Assembly (NCBI GenBank): GCA_964349805.1
Contig: CAYGHE010000002.1
Span: 1 to 64,000 of the forward strand
DNA: 64,000 bases
Reading direction: 5' to 3'
Source of the DNA: CAYGHE01 sp964349805
Lineage (GTDB): Bacteria; Patescibacteriota; Saccharimonadia; Saccharimonadales; Saccharimonadaceae
Part shown: positions 23,307 to 32,899 of the stretch, piece after piece
How the letters are laid out: each line of letters begins with the position of its first letter
Position numbering within the stretch: position 1 is the stretch's first letter
The notes under the pieces: model-generated
Told to the model about the DNA's origin: nothing
What the model saw: the letters and a program-made list of their open reading frames with translations, nothing else
Databases searched by the model: none
Made by a program: the position numbers and the translations under genes

Positions 23307-25973
23307 GTGGCTAAGAAAAAATCACATCCGCGCAAATTAAACTTATATTCTAATTTGTCGCATCGTATCAAACACGGCAAGGACGCTGCCTCGCGCAAGC
23401 GCGCCCAATACTTAGCTACGCTTCCCAAACATCCAGTCAAACGTTTCTTCCATCGATTGCATCCAAAACGCCTGTGGAAATACTGGTTTAGCCGACAAGG
23501 GGCAATAATGGCCCTTAAGGTTACTGGTGTGGCAATCCTATTGATGGTTTTGCTTGTGGGAGGATTATTCGCCTATTTCCGCAAAGACCTTAATGCGATA
23601 CGACCCGGTGAAATCGATAAACGAGTGCAAAGCACAGTAACTACCTATCTAGACCGTAACGGTGAAGTTTTGTGGGATGACAAAGGTGACGGTAATTATA
23701 AGTTAGTTGTAGAAAGCGATGAGCTTAGCGATTACCTCAAACAAGCCACTATAGCTATCGAGGACAAAGATTTCTATAAACATAGCGGTGTTAGCATGTC
23801 AGGTTTAGCTAGAGCCTTCTTTAATAACCTAAGTGGTGGAAGCGTACAGGGAGGATCAACCCTCACGCAACAGTTAGTAAAACAGGTTTTCTTTGCCGAC
23901 GAAGCTCAAGATCGAAGCTGGGGCGGAATACCTCGTAAGATTAAAGAGTTAATTTTATCAATTGAAGTAGAACGAATGTACGACAAGGAGCAGATTCTTA
24001 CTCTGTACCTCAACGAATCCCCATATGGTGGCCGTCGAAATGGGGCGGAATCTGGAGCCCAAACCTACTTTGGCAAATCGTCCAAAGATTTAACCTTACC
24101 CGAAGCGGCTTTATTGGCAGCTATACCGCAAAACCCAGCAGTTTACGACCCTTACAACGTTCTTGGACATGAGGGATTGATAGCCAGACAACACCGAGTA
24201 CTTGATAGTATGGCCTCTGAAGGTTATATAACTAAGGAAGAAGCCGAGAAAGCCAAAGAATATCCTATTATCGACCACATTAATCCGGAATCAAGCCAAT
24301 TTACTAACATTAAAGCCCCTCACTTCGTGCAGATGGCTCGCAGCGAGTTAGAAGCAGAGCTTGGTAAATCAACTGTTGGTCGTGGAGGATTAACGGTAAC
24401 TACTACTCTAGATATTCGCATCCAAAACAAACTAGAAGAAGCGATGGATGACATGTTCAATTCTTATGTACCTAATGCCGCAGGTTTTAGTAACGGAGCA
24501 GCCACTGTCGAAGACACTAAAACTGGTCAGATAGTCGCCCTTGTTGGTAGCCGTGATTTCGAATACGAAGGTTACGGCCAAGATAATGCCGCCACTGCTT
24601 ACCTGCAACCAGGGTCATCAATCAAACCTCTAGTGTACGCAGAGTTGTTCGAGAAGAAACCTGCTGGGCAATTAAATTATGGTAGTGGTACCATTCTAAA
24701 AGATGAAAACATAGATTCTATCTATGGAGCTCGGCTTCAAAACGTTGATCGAGGGTTTAAGGGCGATATCACTATCCGCTCTGGGCTTGCCACTTCCCGT
24801 AACATACCTGCTGTTAAAGCTATGTATATCTCGGGTGTTGAGCCAACACTTGCAACGATTCGTGACCTAGGCGGATCTAGTTATTGTACCCAGGGTAATG
24901 AAACTCAAGTTGGCTTAGCTTCGGCAATTGGTGGATGCGGAATCAAACAAGTTGATCTAATTAATGCTTACGCTTCGCTCGGACGAGAAGGTGTATACAA
25001 GCCGCAATCTACCGTTTTAGAAGTAAAGAACCACTCTGGAGAAACACTTATTAAATGGTCAGACACCGCTGGTGAACAAATCATTGATCCCCAGGCCGCT
25101 TATATAGTTGCTGATATTCTTACTGACGATAACGCTCGCGCCCCCTTGACAGGCCGTTTTGCTACCGGTATGTCTATTCCTGGCGTCAAAACAGCTACAA
25201 AAACTGGTACGTCCGACAAGGATGGATTCGCTAAAGATATTTGGATGGTAAGTTATAGCCCAGCGCTCACTATGGGTGTGTGGTTAGGTAACTCCGATGC
25301 TACAGTTTTACGCCAAAGCAGCTCATTGATACCTGGTCCAATTCTAGCTAAAGTTCTAGAATATGCGCACAAAGATATTTATGCCTCTCAAGGATTGTGG
25401 CAACCTAATGATTGGTATACGCAACCGGCCGGTATTCAGAGAGTTGGCGGAGAGGTTTACCCATCTTGGTGGAGCAAAGCTCAGGGTCAATCAGACACCA
25501 AGTTAACATTCGATAAAGTCTCTAAAAAACGAGCCACGAATTGTACGCCTCCTGATGCGCGTATCGAGATTGACGTTATTAAGATGATCGATCCCGTTAC
25601 CAAAAAAGATATCTATATCGCACCCGATGGGTATGACGGCAATAGTGAAGATGATGTTCACTGTGCAGGTGGTGTAGCAGATGTTAAACCAACAGCCTCT
25701 GTAACTTGGGATCCAGTGAATCCTAATAGGTACAGGCTAACTGCTAACGTAACCCAGGGTACATTTGGCATAACTACCGTTGAAATCATAGTCGGTGGCA
25801 CGGTCGTGGCTACAATACAGGCTCCTGGACCCTATACTTACATATACAATGTCCCGTCTTCGGAAACTCAGGCCAAAAGCCTTTCCGTCAAAGTTGTTGA
25901 TAGCGGCCTATACACAGCCACTGGTTCCTCAACTAAGGGGCCTATCCCAGCTCCCGACAAAGACGAAGATTAA
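23307..25973 (+). CDS. Class A penicillin-binding protein (PBP1A-like)
   Basis: Bifunctional peptidoglycan glycosyltransferase/transpeptidase, 888 aa with GTG start. A basic cytosolic tail (1-65) precedes one membrane helix (about 67-90). The GT51 domain shows IEDKDFYKHSG and GGSTLTQQLVKQVFF. The transpeptidase has SSIK (in PGSSIKPL), SRN and KTGTS. The last 140 residues form a Thr/Val-rich beta domain with two Cys (NCTPPD and VHCAGG) and an acidic end, probably an Ig-like wall domain. It indicates that the organism builds its own peptidoglycan. An AAGG sequence 11 bases upstream is a plausible SD. Confidence 0.95.
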   Translation: MAKKKSHPRKLNLYSNLSHRIKHGKDAASRKRAQYLATLPKHPVKRFFHRLHPKRLWKYWFSRQGAIMALKVTGVAILLMVLLVGGLFAYFRKDLNAIRPGEIDKRVQSTVTTYLDRNGEVLWDDKGDGNYKLVVESDELSDYLKQATIAIEDKDFYKHSGVSMSGLARAFFNNLSGGSVQGGSTLTQQLVKQVFFADEAQDRSWGGIPRKIKELILSIEVERMYDKEQILTLYLNESPYGGRRNGAESGAQTYFGKSSKDLTLPEAALLAAIPQNPAVYDPYNVLGHEGLIARQHRVLDSMASEGYITKEEAEKAKEYPIIDHINPESSQFTNIKAPHFVQMARSELEAELGKSTVGRGGLTVTTTLDIRIQNKLEEAMDDMFNSYVPNAAGFSNGAATVEDTKTGQIVALVGSRDFEYEGYGQDNAATAYLQPGSSIKPLVYAELFEKKPAGQLNYGSGTILKDENIDSIYGARLQNVDRGFKGDITIRSGLATSRNIPAVKAMYISGVEPTLATIRDLGGSSYCTQGNETQVGLASAIGGCGIKQVDLINAYASLGREGVYKPQSTVLEVKNHSGETLIKWSDTAGEQIIDPQAAYIVADILTDDNARAPLTGRFATGMSIPGVKTATKTGTSDKDGFAKDIWMVSYSPALTMGVWLGNSDATVLRQSSSLIPGPILAKVLEYAHKDIYASQGLWQPNDWYTQPAGIQRVGGEVYPSWWSKAQGQSDTKLTFDKVSKKRATNCTPPDARIEIDVIKMIDPVTKKDIYIAPDGYDGNSEDDVHCAGGVADVKPTASVTWDPVNPNRYRLTANVTQGTFGITTVEIIVGGTVVATIQAPGPYTYIYNVPSSETQAKSLSVKVVDSGLYTATGSSTKGPIPAPDKDED

Positions 25974-25980
25974 ATAAGTT

Positions 25981-26727
25981 CTATTTAGATTTTGGATTTG
26001 ATTGCTTGCGGTGTTTTGATTCGCGACTAGATTCTTTTTCGTTAACAAGCTTGGCGAACATCATTCTGCCGGCTGCGGTTTGTAGACTACGAATAAATTC
26101 TACTTCTACTGTCTTACCTATGTACGAGCTAGCGCGTTCTATCACTACCATAGTGCCATCACCCAAGTAACCCACGGCTTGATGAGAGTCTTGACCATGC
26201 TGTATTAATTCGATGTGCGTTTTTTCTCCTGGCAAATGCAGCATACGCAAACTCATTGCTAAATCATTGATGTTCAACACTTTGATGCCCTCGACTAGAG
26301 CCACCTTTGCCAAATTGTAGTCTATAGTACAAATTGACCCATTGTATCGTTTGGCTAATTTTAGCAACCTGCTGTCGACACCCTCCTCAGCTCGATTGCT
26401 GTCTCGGAATATTTTGACCTTAACCATAGGCATCTCTTGCAATTCGGCCACCACGTCCAAACCGTGTCTAGCCCGCGTACGTTTGTCACTGTCCCCAGTA
26501 TCAGCCAGCAGTTGCAGCTCGCCTATAACACTACGAGGAATATATAAAGCCGTATCGACAAAACCAGATCGCGCCACTGATGTAATTCGCCCGTCGATTA
26601 AGACCGAGGTGTCAACGAATATCGGCCGTGAGGTTCTTTGTTGCCCTTTTTTGAGTACCCTAGTTAAAAATAAATAGCTAGTTTGGATTGCTATTAAAGT
26701 TAGCATTGTTACGATAAATAATTCCAT
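25981..26727 (-). CDS. Membrane-anchored PIN-TRAM domain protein
   Basis: 248 aa. One N-terminal membrane helix (about 2-20) is followed by a PIN nuclease domain (FVDTSVLIDGR near 38, a later Glu, and CTIDYNLA near 134 supply acidic residues) and a TRAM domain near 170-230. The layout resembles the C-terminal part of Bacillus YacL, but with one instead of several membrane helices. PIN domains cut RNA; the target is unknown. It follows radA by 20 bases with an AAAGGAAA SD, as PIN-TRAM and radA genes are commonly near each other. It converges with the PBP gene with only 7 bases between stops. Confidence 0.85.
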   Translation of the reverse strand: MELFIVTMLTLIAIQTSYLFLTRVLKKGQQRTSRPIFVDTSVLIDGRITSVARSGFVDTALYIPRSVIGELQLLADTGDSDKRTRARHGLDVVAELQEMPMVKVKIFRDSNRAEEGVDSRLLKLAKRYNGSICTIDYNLAKVALVEGIKVLNINDLAMSLRMLHLPGEKTHIELIQHGQDSHQAVGYLGDGTMVVIERASSYIGKTVEVEFIRSLQTAAGRMMFAKLVNEKESSRESKHRKQSNPKSK

Positions 26728-26747
26728 GTTTAAAATGTTTCCTTTCT

Positions 26748-28103
26748 TTATTGGCGCAGGTAGTCTACTAGTGCTTCTCGCAGATCACGTACGCCTTTGA
26801 TAAATGTTGTTTTGCTGTTACTTTTTGGAGCTACTGCTGTTTTGAAACCTAATTTTTTAGCTTCGGCTATCCGCTGGTCCACGAACGACGCCGAACGTAT
26901 TTCGCCACCTAATCCAACTTCACCAAACACCACGGTGTGTTCGTCTATGCGTCTGGCAGCAGCCGCACTAGCTAGTGACATACAGACAGCTAAATCAGCC
27001 GCCTGATCGTTTAATTTCAAACCACCTACGACGTTTATGTATACGTCTTTGTCGGAAAAGTTAAGTTTAGTACGCCTCTCTAGCACGGCTATCAAAAGAT
27101 TTAGGCGGTTAAGGTCAAATCCGCTAGAAGTACGTTTAGGGTAACCAAAAACCGTGGGATTTACTAACGCTTGAATCTCAACCAATATAGGTCTAGTGCC
27201 TTCAAGTGTAGCCAACACTACTGACCCATCCGTGTTATTACGTTCAGCCAGTAAAGCGGCTGAAGGGTTTTCAACCGTAGAAAGTCCAGAATCCAGCATC
27301 TCAAAAATCGCTGTTTCTCGTGTAGATCCAAAACGGTTTTTAGCTGCTCTTATTACTTTGAAACCGCCGTATCTATCGCCTTCGAATTGTAAAACCACAT
27401 CCACTAGATGCTCTAGGACTTTAGGACCAGCGATACTGCCCTCTTTGGTGACGTGTCCAACAAATATAACCGCAGCGTTTGATTGCTTGGCCGCTTGAAT
27501 AATTACATTGCTACTGTTGGTGATCTGGCTAACAGTACCCGGAGCGGAGGTAATAGTTTCAAGGGATAGAGTTTGAACAGAATCAACAATTATTAGCCGA
27601 TACTCTGATGATCTGATAGTCGCAGCGATATCTTCGGCGCTCGTAACTGCTACAAAGCCTAGGCCTTTGGCATTATGCGCGCCTAAACGATCGGCTCGCA
27701 GCTTTACCTGGTCGGCCGATTCCTCGCCACTGGCATATAAAACTGGTGTGTCTTTGGCTATATTAGCTGCGATTTGCAAAAGTAATGTGCTTTTACCTAT
27801 GCCAGGTTGGCCAGCCATCAAAATCACGCTGCCTGGTAGAATACCACCGCCTAAAACTGCGTCAAAATCATCAAAACCGCTAGATAAACGCTTGTTACTG
27901 TCTGTAACTGTTATAGAACCGATGGTTTGAGCTTTCAAAACCCTGCCTGATTGCGCCCCTCGAGCCACAGCAGACTTACCAGTCACTTCATACGGTTGTT
28001 CTACTAAACTATTCCATTCGCCACACTCAGCGCATCTACCAGCCCATTTTGGATATTTAGCTCCGCATTGCTGGCAGACAAATTGCGTTTTTAACTTTGC
28101 CAT
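26748..28103 (-). CDS. radA: DNA repair protein RadA (Sms)
   Basis: RecA-like ATPase that aids branch migration in recombination and repair, 451 aa. The N-terminal C4 zinc finger is intact (CQQCGAKY...CAECGEW). Walker A GQPGIGKSTLLLQIA is near residue 97 and the RadA-specific KNRFGSTRE motif near 255. The C-terminal Lon-protease-like domain is present. The -10 box TATACT lies 7 bases before the ATG, within the end of the preceding gene, giving a predicted 1-base leader. Confidence 0.97.
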   Translation of the reverse strand: MAKLKTQFVCQQCGAKYPKWAGRCAECGEWNSLVEQPYEVTGKSAVARGAQSGRVLKAQTIGSITVTDSNKRLSSGFDDFDAVLGGGILPGSVILMAGQPGIGKSTLLLQIAANIAKDTPVLYASGEESADQVKLRADRLGAHNAKGLGFVAVTSAEDIAATIRSSEYRLIIVDSVQTLSLETITSAPGTVSQITNSSNVIIQAAKQSNAAVIFVGHVTKEGSIAGPKVLEHLVDVVLQFEGDRYGGFKVIRAAKNRFGSTRETAIFEMLDSGLSTVENPSAALLAERNNTDGSVVLATLEGTRPILVEIQALVNPTVFGYPKRTSSGFDLNRLNLLIAVLERRTKLNFSDKDVYINVVGGLKLNDQAADLAVCMSLASAAAARRIDEHTVVFGEVGLGGEIRSASFVDQRIAEAKKLGFKTAVAPKSNSKTTFIKGVRDLREALVDYLRQ

Positions 28104-28110
28104 TACAACC

Positions 28111-28116
28111 AGTATA
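28111..28116 (-). promoter_or_regulatory. -10 box of radA, leaderless
   Basis: TATACT on the minus strand; predicted +1 28104, one base before the ATG. No SD is visible. Confidence 0.4.
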
Positions 28117-28118
28117 CC

Positions 28119-29123
28119 TTATATAGATGGCGGCGGAGCAAGGGTGCTGTCAATACTCTCATACAACTCACTGGCTTCGCTCGCAACGATATTGTATTCG
28201 GCCAGAATCTCGTTATACAAAGCTATATCTTGGTTAATACTGGCACGTTGGTTATTTAAATCTTCTACCCGAGCTGCCAAAATAGCTCGCTCGTTATTAA
28301 ATTGTGCCTGAGAAGAAAAGTCCCCATTATTAGCCCTAGTGTTAAACGTTGCTATGTCGGCATTTAAAGTTATTGTGTCATTATTGTATCTGACAGATTC
28401 AGAGGCTATTTTTTCTGACAAACCAGCTAACTGATCGGCTAACTCGTTAACCCTACTGGTTAAACTAGCTAGAAGACCACTGTATTGGTTGTACAGTTCT
28501 ACGACCCTGTTTCGGTTTTTGAAATATTTGGCATAATATTGTTCTAACTCTTCACTAATATCGCCTACTTCGGTGCCTATGATAGAGTGAAGCTCGTTAT
28601 GACGCTGGCCAGGCTCTACTTGATCATAAAAAGCCATCCTTGTTAACAGCTCTTCGTCCAATATTAGTTTTTGATATTCCTCTTCTAGGAGTGCGTCAAC
28701 TCGATTCCTCTCTGTCTCGCTTAGCCTCTCATAAATTGCGTGCAGGGTTTCGTGGGCGGCAGTTACCTCTCTTATACCATCCAGCCTAGGATCGGTTACG
28801 TCATAAATATAAATTCGCCCACTTGTATAGCAACCTAAAACTGACACACTATACTCTATCTTGCGGCAGATATTATTGAACTCTTGAGTGCCTTCCAAAA
28901 CTGGCTGACTAGCTAGGTATAAGAATTTACCCCTATTATTCATGCCCGCACGTTCAACTAGCCGTACCACATCTTCGTCGGCATCGTATTGCCACACGGT
29001 TAATTGATCCGCAACATATTGTCTGTTTTGCAGTAAAGCGAACGAAGCGGCAAATAGAGTCAAGACCGCGATCGCCGTTAACAATAATTTACCTAGTCCT
29101 GGTCTATTCTTCTTTGGTGACAT
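28119..29123 (-). CDS. Membrane-anchored HExxH metalloprotein with coiled coil
   Basis: 334 aa, not assigned to a named family. One N-terminal membrane helix (about 12-31) with the rest presumably outside the cell. HETLH (H124, E125, H128) is a zincin-type metal site. HNELH and IIGTE at about 175-185 may supply the third ligand. Two Cys at about 86 and 98 may form a disulfide. Residues about 185-325 are strongly heptad-like (coiled coil), ending in a Pro/Ser tail. It overlaps the end of clpC by 20 bases and is therefore co-transcribed with it. A zinc peptidase acting on the cell surface is an inference. Confidence 0.75.
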   Translation of the reverse strand: MSPKKNRPGLGKLLLTAIAVLTLFAASFALLQNRQYVADQLTVWQYDADEDVVRLVERAGMNNRGKFLYLASQPVLEGTQEFNNICRKIEYSVSVLGCYTSGRIYIYDVTDPRLDGIREVTAAHETLHAIYERLSETERNRVDALLEEEYQKLILDEELLTRMAFYDQVEPGQRHNELHSIIGTEVGDISEELEQYYAKYFKNRNRVVELYNQYSGLLASLTSRVNELADQLAGLSEKIASESVRYNNDTITLNADIATFNTRANNGDFSSQAQFNNERAILAARVEDLNNQRASINQDIALYNEILAEYNIVASEASELYESIDSTLAPPPSI

Positions 29124-31587
29124 CGATAGATACCTCGCCCTTTCTCATGCCAACAGTCAGCACGGTGCCTTTTTCGTACTCGCCAGATAATATCCCGTCT
29201 GCTATACGGTGCTCAATTTCATCTTGAATAGCACGACGCAAAGGGCGGGCTCCGAATTTTTCATTGTACCCTTTATCGATAACATACTTTTTGGCGGGAG
29301 GCGTGACAACAAAATGTATACCTTTTCGAACAAGTCGTTGATTTAACTCCCCAATTAACTTGTCAAATATTTTACCGACTTGCTTGTGAGTTAAGGCCCG
29401 GAAGGTGATTATGCCGTCAAATCGGTTAATTAATTCTGGGCGCATTAATCCAGCAAGTGCAGATTCGGCTGCTTCGGCGTTTTCTAAGTGAACTTCGTCA
29501 AGCTTTTTGTGTTCGTTACTTGAAGCGGCATGGAAGCCAAGGGAAGATTCTTTCATCATACGGTCAGCGCCTAAGTTACTGGTCAATATAACTATCGTGT
29601 TACTAAAGTCGACGCTCCTGCCTTGAGCGTCAGTCAGAGTGCCGTCCTCGAGGATTTGCAACAGTAGGTTGAAAGTATCGGGATGCGCTTTTTCTATTTC
29701 ATCAAACAACACCACGCTGTAAGGTTGGCGCCGGATTTTGTCAGTTAATTTTCCGCCGTCTTCATACCCGACATAACCAGCTGGAGCTCCAAGCAGACGA
29801 CTGGTATTATGCCTTTCGCTCATTTCACTCATATCGAGTTTTACTAAAGAGTCCTCGCTGCCAAAAACTTCACGAGCTAAGACTCGAGCTAATTCTGTCT
29901 TACCGACACCAGTCGGCCCCATGAAAACGAACGATCCTATTGGGCGATTACGACTAGCTACACCACTGCGGCTGCGCCTTATAGCCCTAGAGACTTCTTG
30001 CACGGCTTCTGGTTGCCCGATGACGTATTTACCAAGGTGGCTTTCTAGGTTACGTAGTGTTTTGGCTTCGGATTTTTGAACCCTCTTGACCGGAATGCCT
30101 GTCATAGTCGAAATGGCATGGGCTACATCTTCTGACCTTAAGACTACAGGAGTTTTACTGTTGGCCATTTTACGCATTTCATCAAGTTTGGTTGAAAGAC
30201 GGCTGATACGCATTTTATAAAGAGCAGCTCTCTCGTAGTTCTCCTCTGATACCGCCTCTTCCATTTTGTCGTTAAGATCAGTAAGTTGATGTGTCAAATC
30301 TCGCAATTTACTGGGTTTTTTACCAGATCGAACTCTAACTAGGGCAGCTGCTTCGTCAATCACGTCTATAGCCTTGTCTGGCATAAAGCGCCCGCTAATG
30401 TAGCGATCGGCCATATAAACGGCGTCTTCTATTACTTCATCGCTCACACTAACTCCATGATGGGTTTCGTAATGAGAGCGTAAACCTTTTAATATAGCTA
30501 CTGAATCTTTCAGTGAGGGTTCGGGTACTGTGACTGTTTGTAGACGACGCTCAAGCGCAGAGTCCTTCTCGATATGTTTGCGATATTCGTCTACGGTGGT
30601 TGCGCCTATCAAGTGAAGTTCTCCGCGAGCAAGGGCTGGTTTTAACATATTAGCAGCGTCAATTGCCCCTTCGGCAGCACCAGCGCCAACAATTAAGTGC
30701 AGTTCATCAATAAATAAGATTATATTTTTTTGCGCCCGTAGTTCGCTAACAATTTTTTTGAGACGTTCTTCAAATTCACCCCTGTACTTGGTGCCTGCAA
30801 TCATACCAGCTAAATCTAGTTGGATTACTCTTTTATCTAGCATGTGTTCGGGCACGCTTTCGTTAGCTATGCGCTGGGCTAAGCCCTCGACAATAGCTGT
30901 CTTGCCCACGCCAGGTTCACCTATTAGGACAGGATTGTTTTTGGTGCGTCGGCTTAGAATAGTTACTACTCTTTCTTCCTCTGCTTGTCGACCTATGGCT
31001 GGGTCTAGTTTACCCTCACGCGCTCGAGCAGTAAGATCGGTGCCAAACACATCAAGAGCTCCACTTTTTTTATTAGCCGCTCTCTTAAATGCAGTTGCTG
31101 TTGACTCCTGGCTATTACTTGCTGGTCCATTATTACGATTTAAGAAATCTTCCAACTCAGCAGAAAGCTCCATTAAATCAACATTCATATCGCGCAGTAA
31201 CACGGCCGCTCTGGCGTTCTTTTGATTCAAGATACTGTATAGAATATGTTCTGTACCGAGGTAATCTTGATTGAATTCTTGAGCTACTCCCCAACTCATT
31301 TTAAGTGTAAGTTTGGCGGTTTCACTTAAGCCCTTGGCGCTATTACTGCCCACTACAACCGTCAAAGGAGCCATATTGAGAGCCATTTGAACCCGATCAA
31401 GCGTCACGCCCGCGTCAGCTAAAAGTTTAGCTCCCACGGAAGAACCGTGAGCCAAAACTCCTAGCAGAAGATGTTCTGTGCCTATGTAGGGGCTACCGTG
31501 ACCCTGCGCGATTATACTGGCGTGGTGTAAACTGACTCGCGCGCTATCGGTTAACCTGGTGACAAATTCCGCAAAATCTTCATCCAT
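29104..31587 (-). CDS. clpC: Clp protease ATP-binding subunit ClpC
   Basis: HSP100 unfoldase that feeds substrates to ClpP, 827 aa. It has an N-terminal double Clp_N repeat (about 5-145), AAA+ domain 1 with GEPGVGKTAIVEG, a UVR-like middle segment with MEEAVSEENYERAALY, and AAA+ domain 2 with GPTGVGKTELAR. The C-terminal D2-small domain is present. The UVR motif marks it as ClpC rather than ClpA or ClpB. A near-consensus promoter with an overlapping CIRCE element lies upstream, and the leader of about 62 bases has GGAGG. Confidence 0.97.
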   Translation of the reverse strand: MDEDFAEFVTRLTDSARVSLHHASIIAQGHGSPYIGTEHLLLGVLAHGSSVGAKLLADAGVTLDRVQMALNMAPLTVVVGSNSAKGLSETAKLTLKMSWGVAQEFNQDYLGTEHILYSILNQKNARAAVLLRDMNVDLMELSAELEDFLNRNNGPASNSQESTATAFKRAANKKSGALDVFGTDLTARAREGKLDPAIGRQAEEERVVTILSRRTKNNPVLIGEPGVGKTAIVEGLAQRIANESVPEHMLDKRVIQLDLAGMIAGTKYRGEFEERLKKIVSELRAQKNIILFIDELHLIVGAGAAEGAIDAANMLKPALARGELHLIGATTVDEYRKHIEKDSALERRLQTVTVPEPSLKDSVAILKGLRSHYETHHGVSVSDEVIEDAVYMADRYISGRFMPDKAIDVIDEAAALVRVRSGKKPSKLRDLTHQLTDLNDKMEEAVSEENYERAALYKMRISRLSTKLDEMRKMANSKTPVVLRSEDVAHAISTMTGIPVKRVQKSEAKTLRNLESHLGKYVIGQPEAVQEVSRAIRRSRSGVASRNRPIGSFVFMGPTGVGKTELARVLAREVFGSEDSLVKLDMSEMSERHNTSRLLGAPAGYVGYEDGGKLTDKIRRQPYSVVLFDEIEKAHPDTFNLLLQILEDGTLTDAQGRSVDFSNTIVILTSNLGADRMMKESSLGFHAASSNEHKKLDEVHLENAEAAESALAGLMRPELINRFDGIITFRALTHKQVGKIFDKLIGELNQRLVRKGIHFVVTPPAKKYVIDKGYNEKFGARPLRRAIQDEIEHRIADGILSGEYEKGTVLTVGMRKGEVSIDVTKEE

Positions 31588-31655
31588 ATACCTATTATCC
31601 GTCCTCCATATTTCAAGCGCAAGCCTTTTGTTTGCTTGTCACTTTAGTATCATCA

Positions 31656-31684
31656 ATTATAAGCTTAATTAGCACTCAGGTCAA
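31656..31684 (-). promoter_or_regulatory. clpC promoter
   Basis: Minus strand: TTGACC (31679-31684), 17-base spacer, TATAAT (31656-31661). The -35 box lies in the CIRCE spacer, the same geometry as at clpP. Predicted +1 is near 31649, with a 62-base leader. Confidence 0.75.
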
Positions 31685-31695
31685 TAGAGTGCTAA
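31669..31695. promoter_or_regulatory. CIRCE operator (HrcA binding site) at clpC
   Basis: TTAGCACTC, 9-base spacer, GAGTGCTAA: an exact match to the CIRCE consensus, covering the -35 region of clpC. This predicts HrcA repression and heat induction of clpC together with the downstream HExxH gene. Confidence 0.95.
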
Positions 31696-31715
31696 TTGCT
31701 ATTTAATAACTGCTG

Positions 31716-32834
31716 CTATTCAGCGGTTTGTTCTACGGCGTCAAGCAGACTGTCTTCAATGTTCTTGCGGGGTGCTTTATCGGTCTTTTTGGGCGCTACT
31801 TGTTCTATGTCAAGTTCGTGCTCAGTTAAACGGCTAGCAAGACGTACGTTTTGTCCGCCGCGACCAATCGCTATTGACTGTTGATCTTCGGTAACGAATA
31901 CTGTAGCACGCTTCTCTTTCTTATTAATCTCGACTTTAGAAACTTCGGCGGGACTAAGAGCATTCTTGATGTATTGCTCAATATCGTCGTCGTAAGTGAT
32001 GATGTCGATTTTTTCTTGATCACCGACTTCATTCATGACAGCTTGTACGCGAGTACCGTGGCTACCAACGAAAGTACCTACTGGATCAACACCTGGAACC
32101 GTGCTGGCAACTGCTAATTTAGTACGTCGTCCAGCTTCTCTGGCAATTGCCTTAATCTCAACTGCGCCAGTTTCTAGTTCTGGTACTTCCTGCCTAAATA
32201 GGTGTTCTATGAATTGCTCGTTACCGCGGCTCAATATTAGCTGAGGCCCGCGATTATCTCGTTCTATATCTTTGATGAAAACTTTTAGACGGCTGCCTAC
32301 ATTGTAAAACTCACCCTGAATTTGTTCGCTTTGAGGAATGATTCCGCTAGCCTTACCAAGCTCTACTCTTACCACACGTGGGGCGACACGTTGCACTATA
32401 CCGTTAACTATAGTACCGATTTTGTCTTCATATTCTTTGAGTACAATTTCACGCTCAGCTTCGCGAAGACGTTGCAATACAACTTGTTTAGCTGTTTGGG
32501 CCGCTACTCGTCCAAAAGAAGTGACTTCATGTTTTTCCTCGACAGTATCACCAATTTCGGCATCTTTCTTGAGCTTCTTGGCATCTTCTAGACTAATTTC
32601 AAAAGCTTCGTTACCAACTTTCTCTACCACTTCACGCGATACATATACAACAGCCGTACCGTCGTTAACGTTTAGCTCAGAACGTACTTCTTGATCACGT
32701 TCACCATTATCACGGCGCCAAGCAGCGGCTATAGCCTGCTCTATAACAGCCAAGACGGTGTCTTCGGGAACATTTTTTTCTTCGGCGATAGTTCGCACCG
32801 CTAATGTTAGTTGTTTCAGATTAATTTCTTCCAT
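31716..32834 (-). CDS. nusA: Transcription termination/antitermination factor NusA
   Basis: RNA-polymerase-binding factor modulating pausing, termination and antitermination, 372 aa. An N-terminal domain (about 1-125), S1 domain (about 130-200) and two KH domains (about 205-345, including GTFVGSHGTRVQAVM and SIAIGRGGQNVRLAS) are present. There is no C-terminal acidic-repeat domain, as is usual outside proteobacteria. AAGGAG lies 6-10 bases before the ATG. The promoter is separated from this SD by a terminator hairpin. rimP and infB are not adjacent. Confidence 0.96.
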   Translation of the reverse strand: MEEINLKQLTLAVRTIAEEKNVPEDTVLAVIEQAIAAAWRRDNGERDQEVRSELNVNDGTAVVYVSREVVEKVGNEAFEISLEDAKKLKKDAEIGDTVEEKHEVTSFGRVAAQTAKQVVLQRLREAEREIVLKEYEDKIGTIVNGIVQRVAPRVVRVELGKASGIIPQSEQIQGEFYNVGSRLKVFIKDIERDNRGPQLILSRGNEQFIEHLFRQEVPELETGAVEIKAIAREAGRRTKLAVASTVPGVDPVGTFVGSHGTRVQAVMNEVGDQEKIDIITYDDDIEQYIKNALSPAEVSKVEINKKEKRATVFVTEDQQSIAIGRGGQNVRLASRLTEHELDIEQVAPKKTDKAPRKNIEDSLLDAVEQTAE

Positions 32835-32851
32835 ATCTTCTCCTTTTTATC

Positions 32852-32871
32852 AAAAAAGCCGACCTGCCGGC
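32852..32871 (-). terminator. Intrinsic terminator in the nusA leader (possible attenuator)
   Basis: Minus strand GCCGG, CAGG loop, TCGGC followed by TTTTTT. It lies after the HNH nuclease stop but also between the apparent nusA promoter and the nusA SD. It may both end the upstream transcript and attenuate nusA. Confidence 0.7.
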
Positions 32872-32899
32872 CGACGATTACGCAATGTTTACATTAATA

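Noticed and set aside
30758..31225. 155-codon plus-strand open frame inside clpC
   Set aside because: Antisense shadow of a conserved gene; low-complexity Ser/Arg composition, no promoter or SD.
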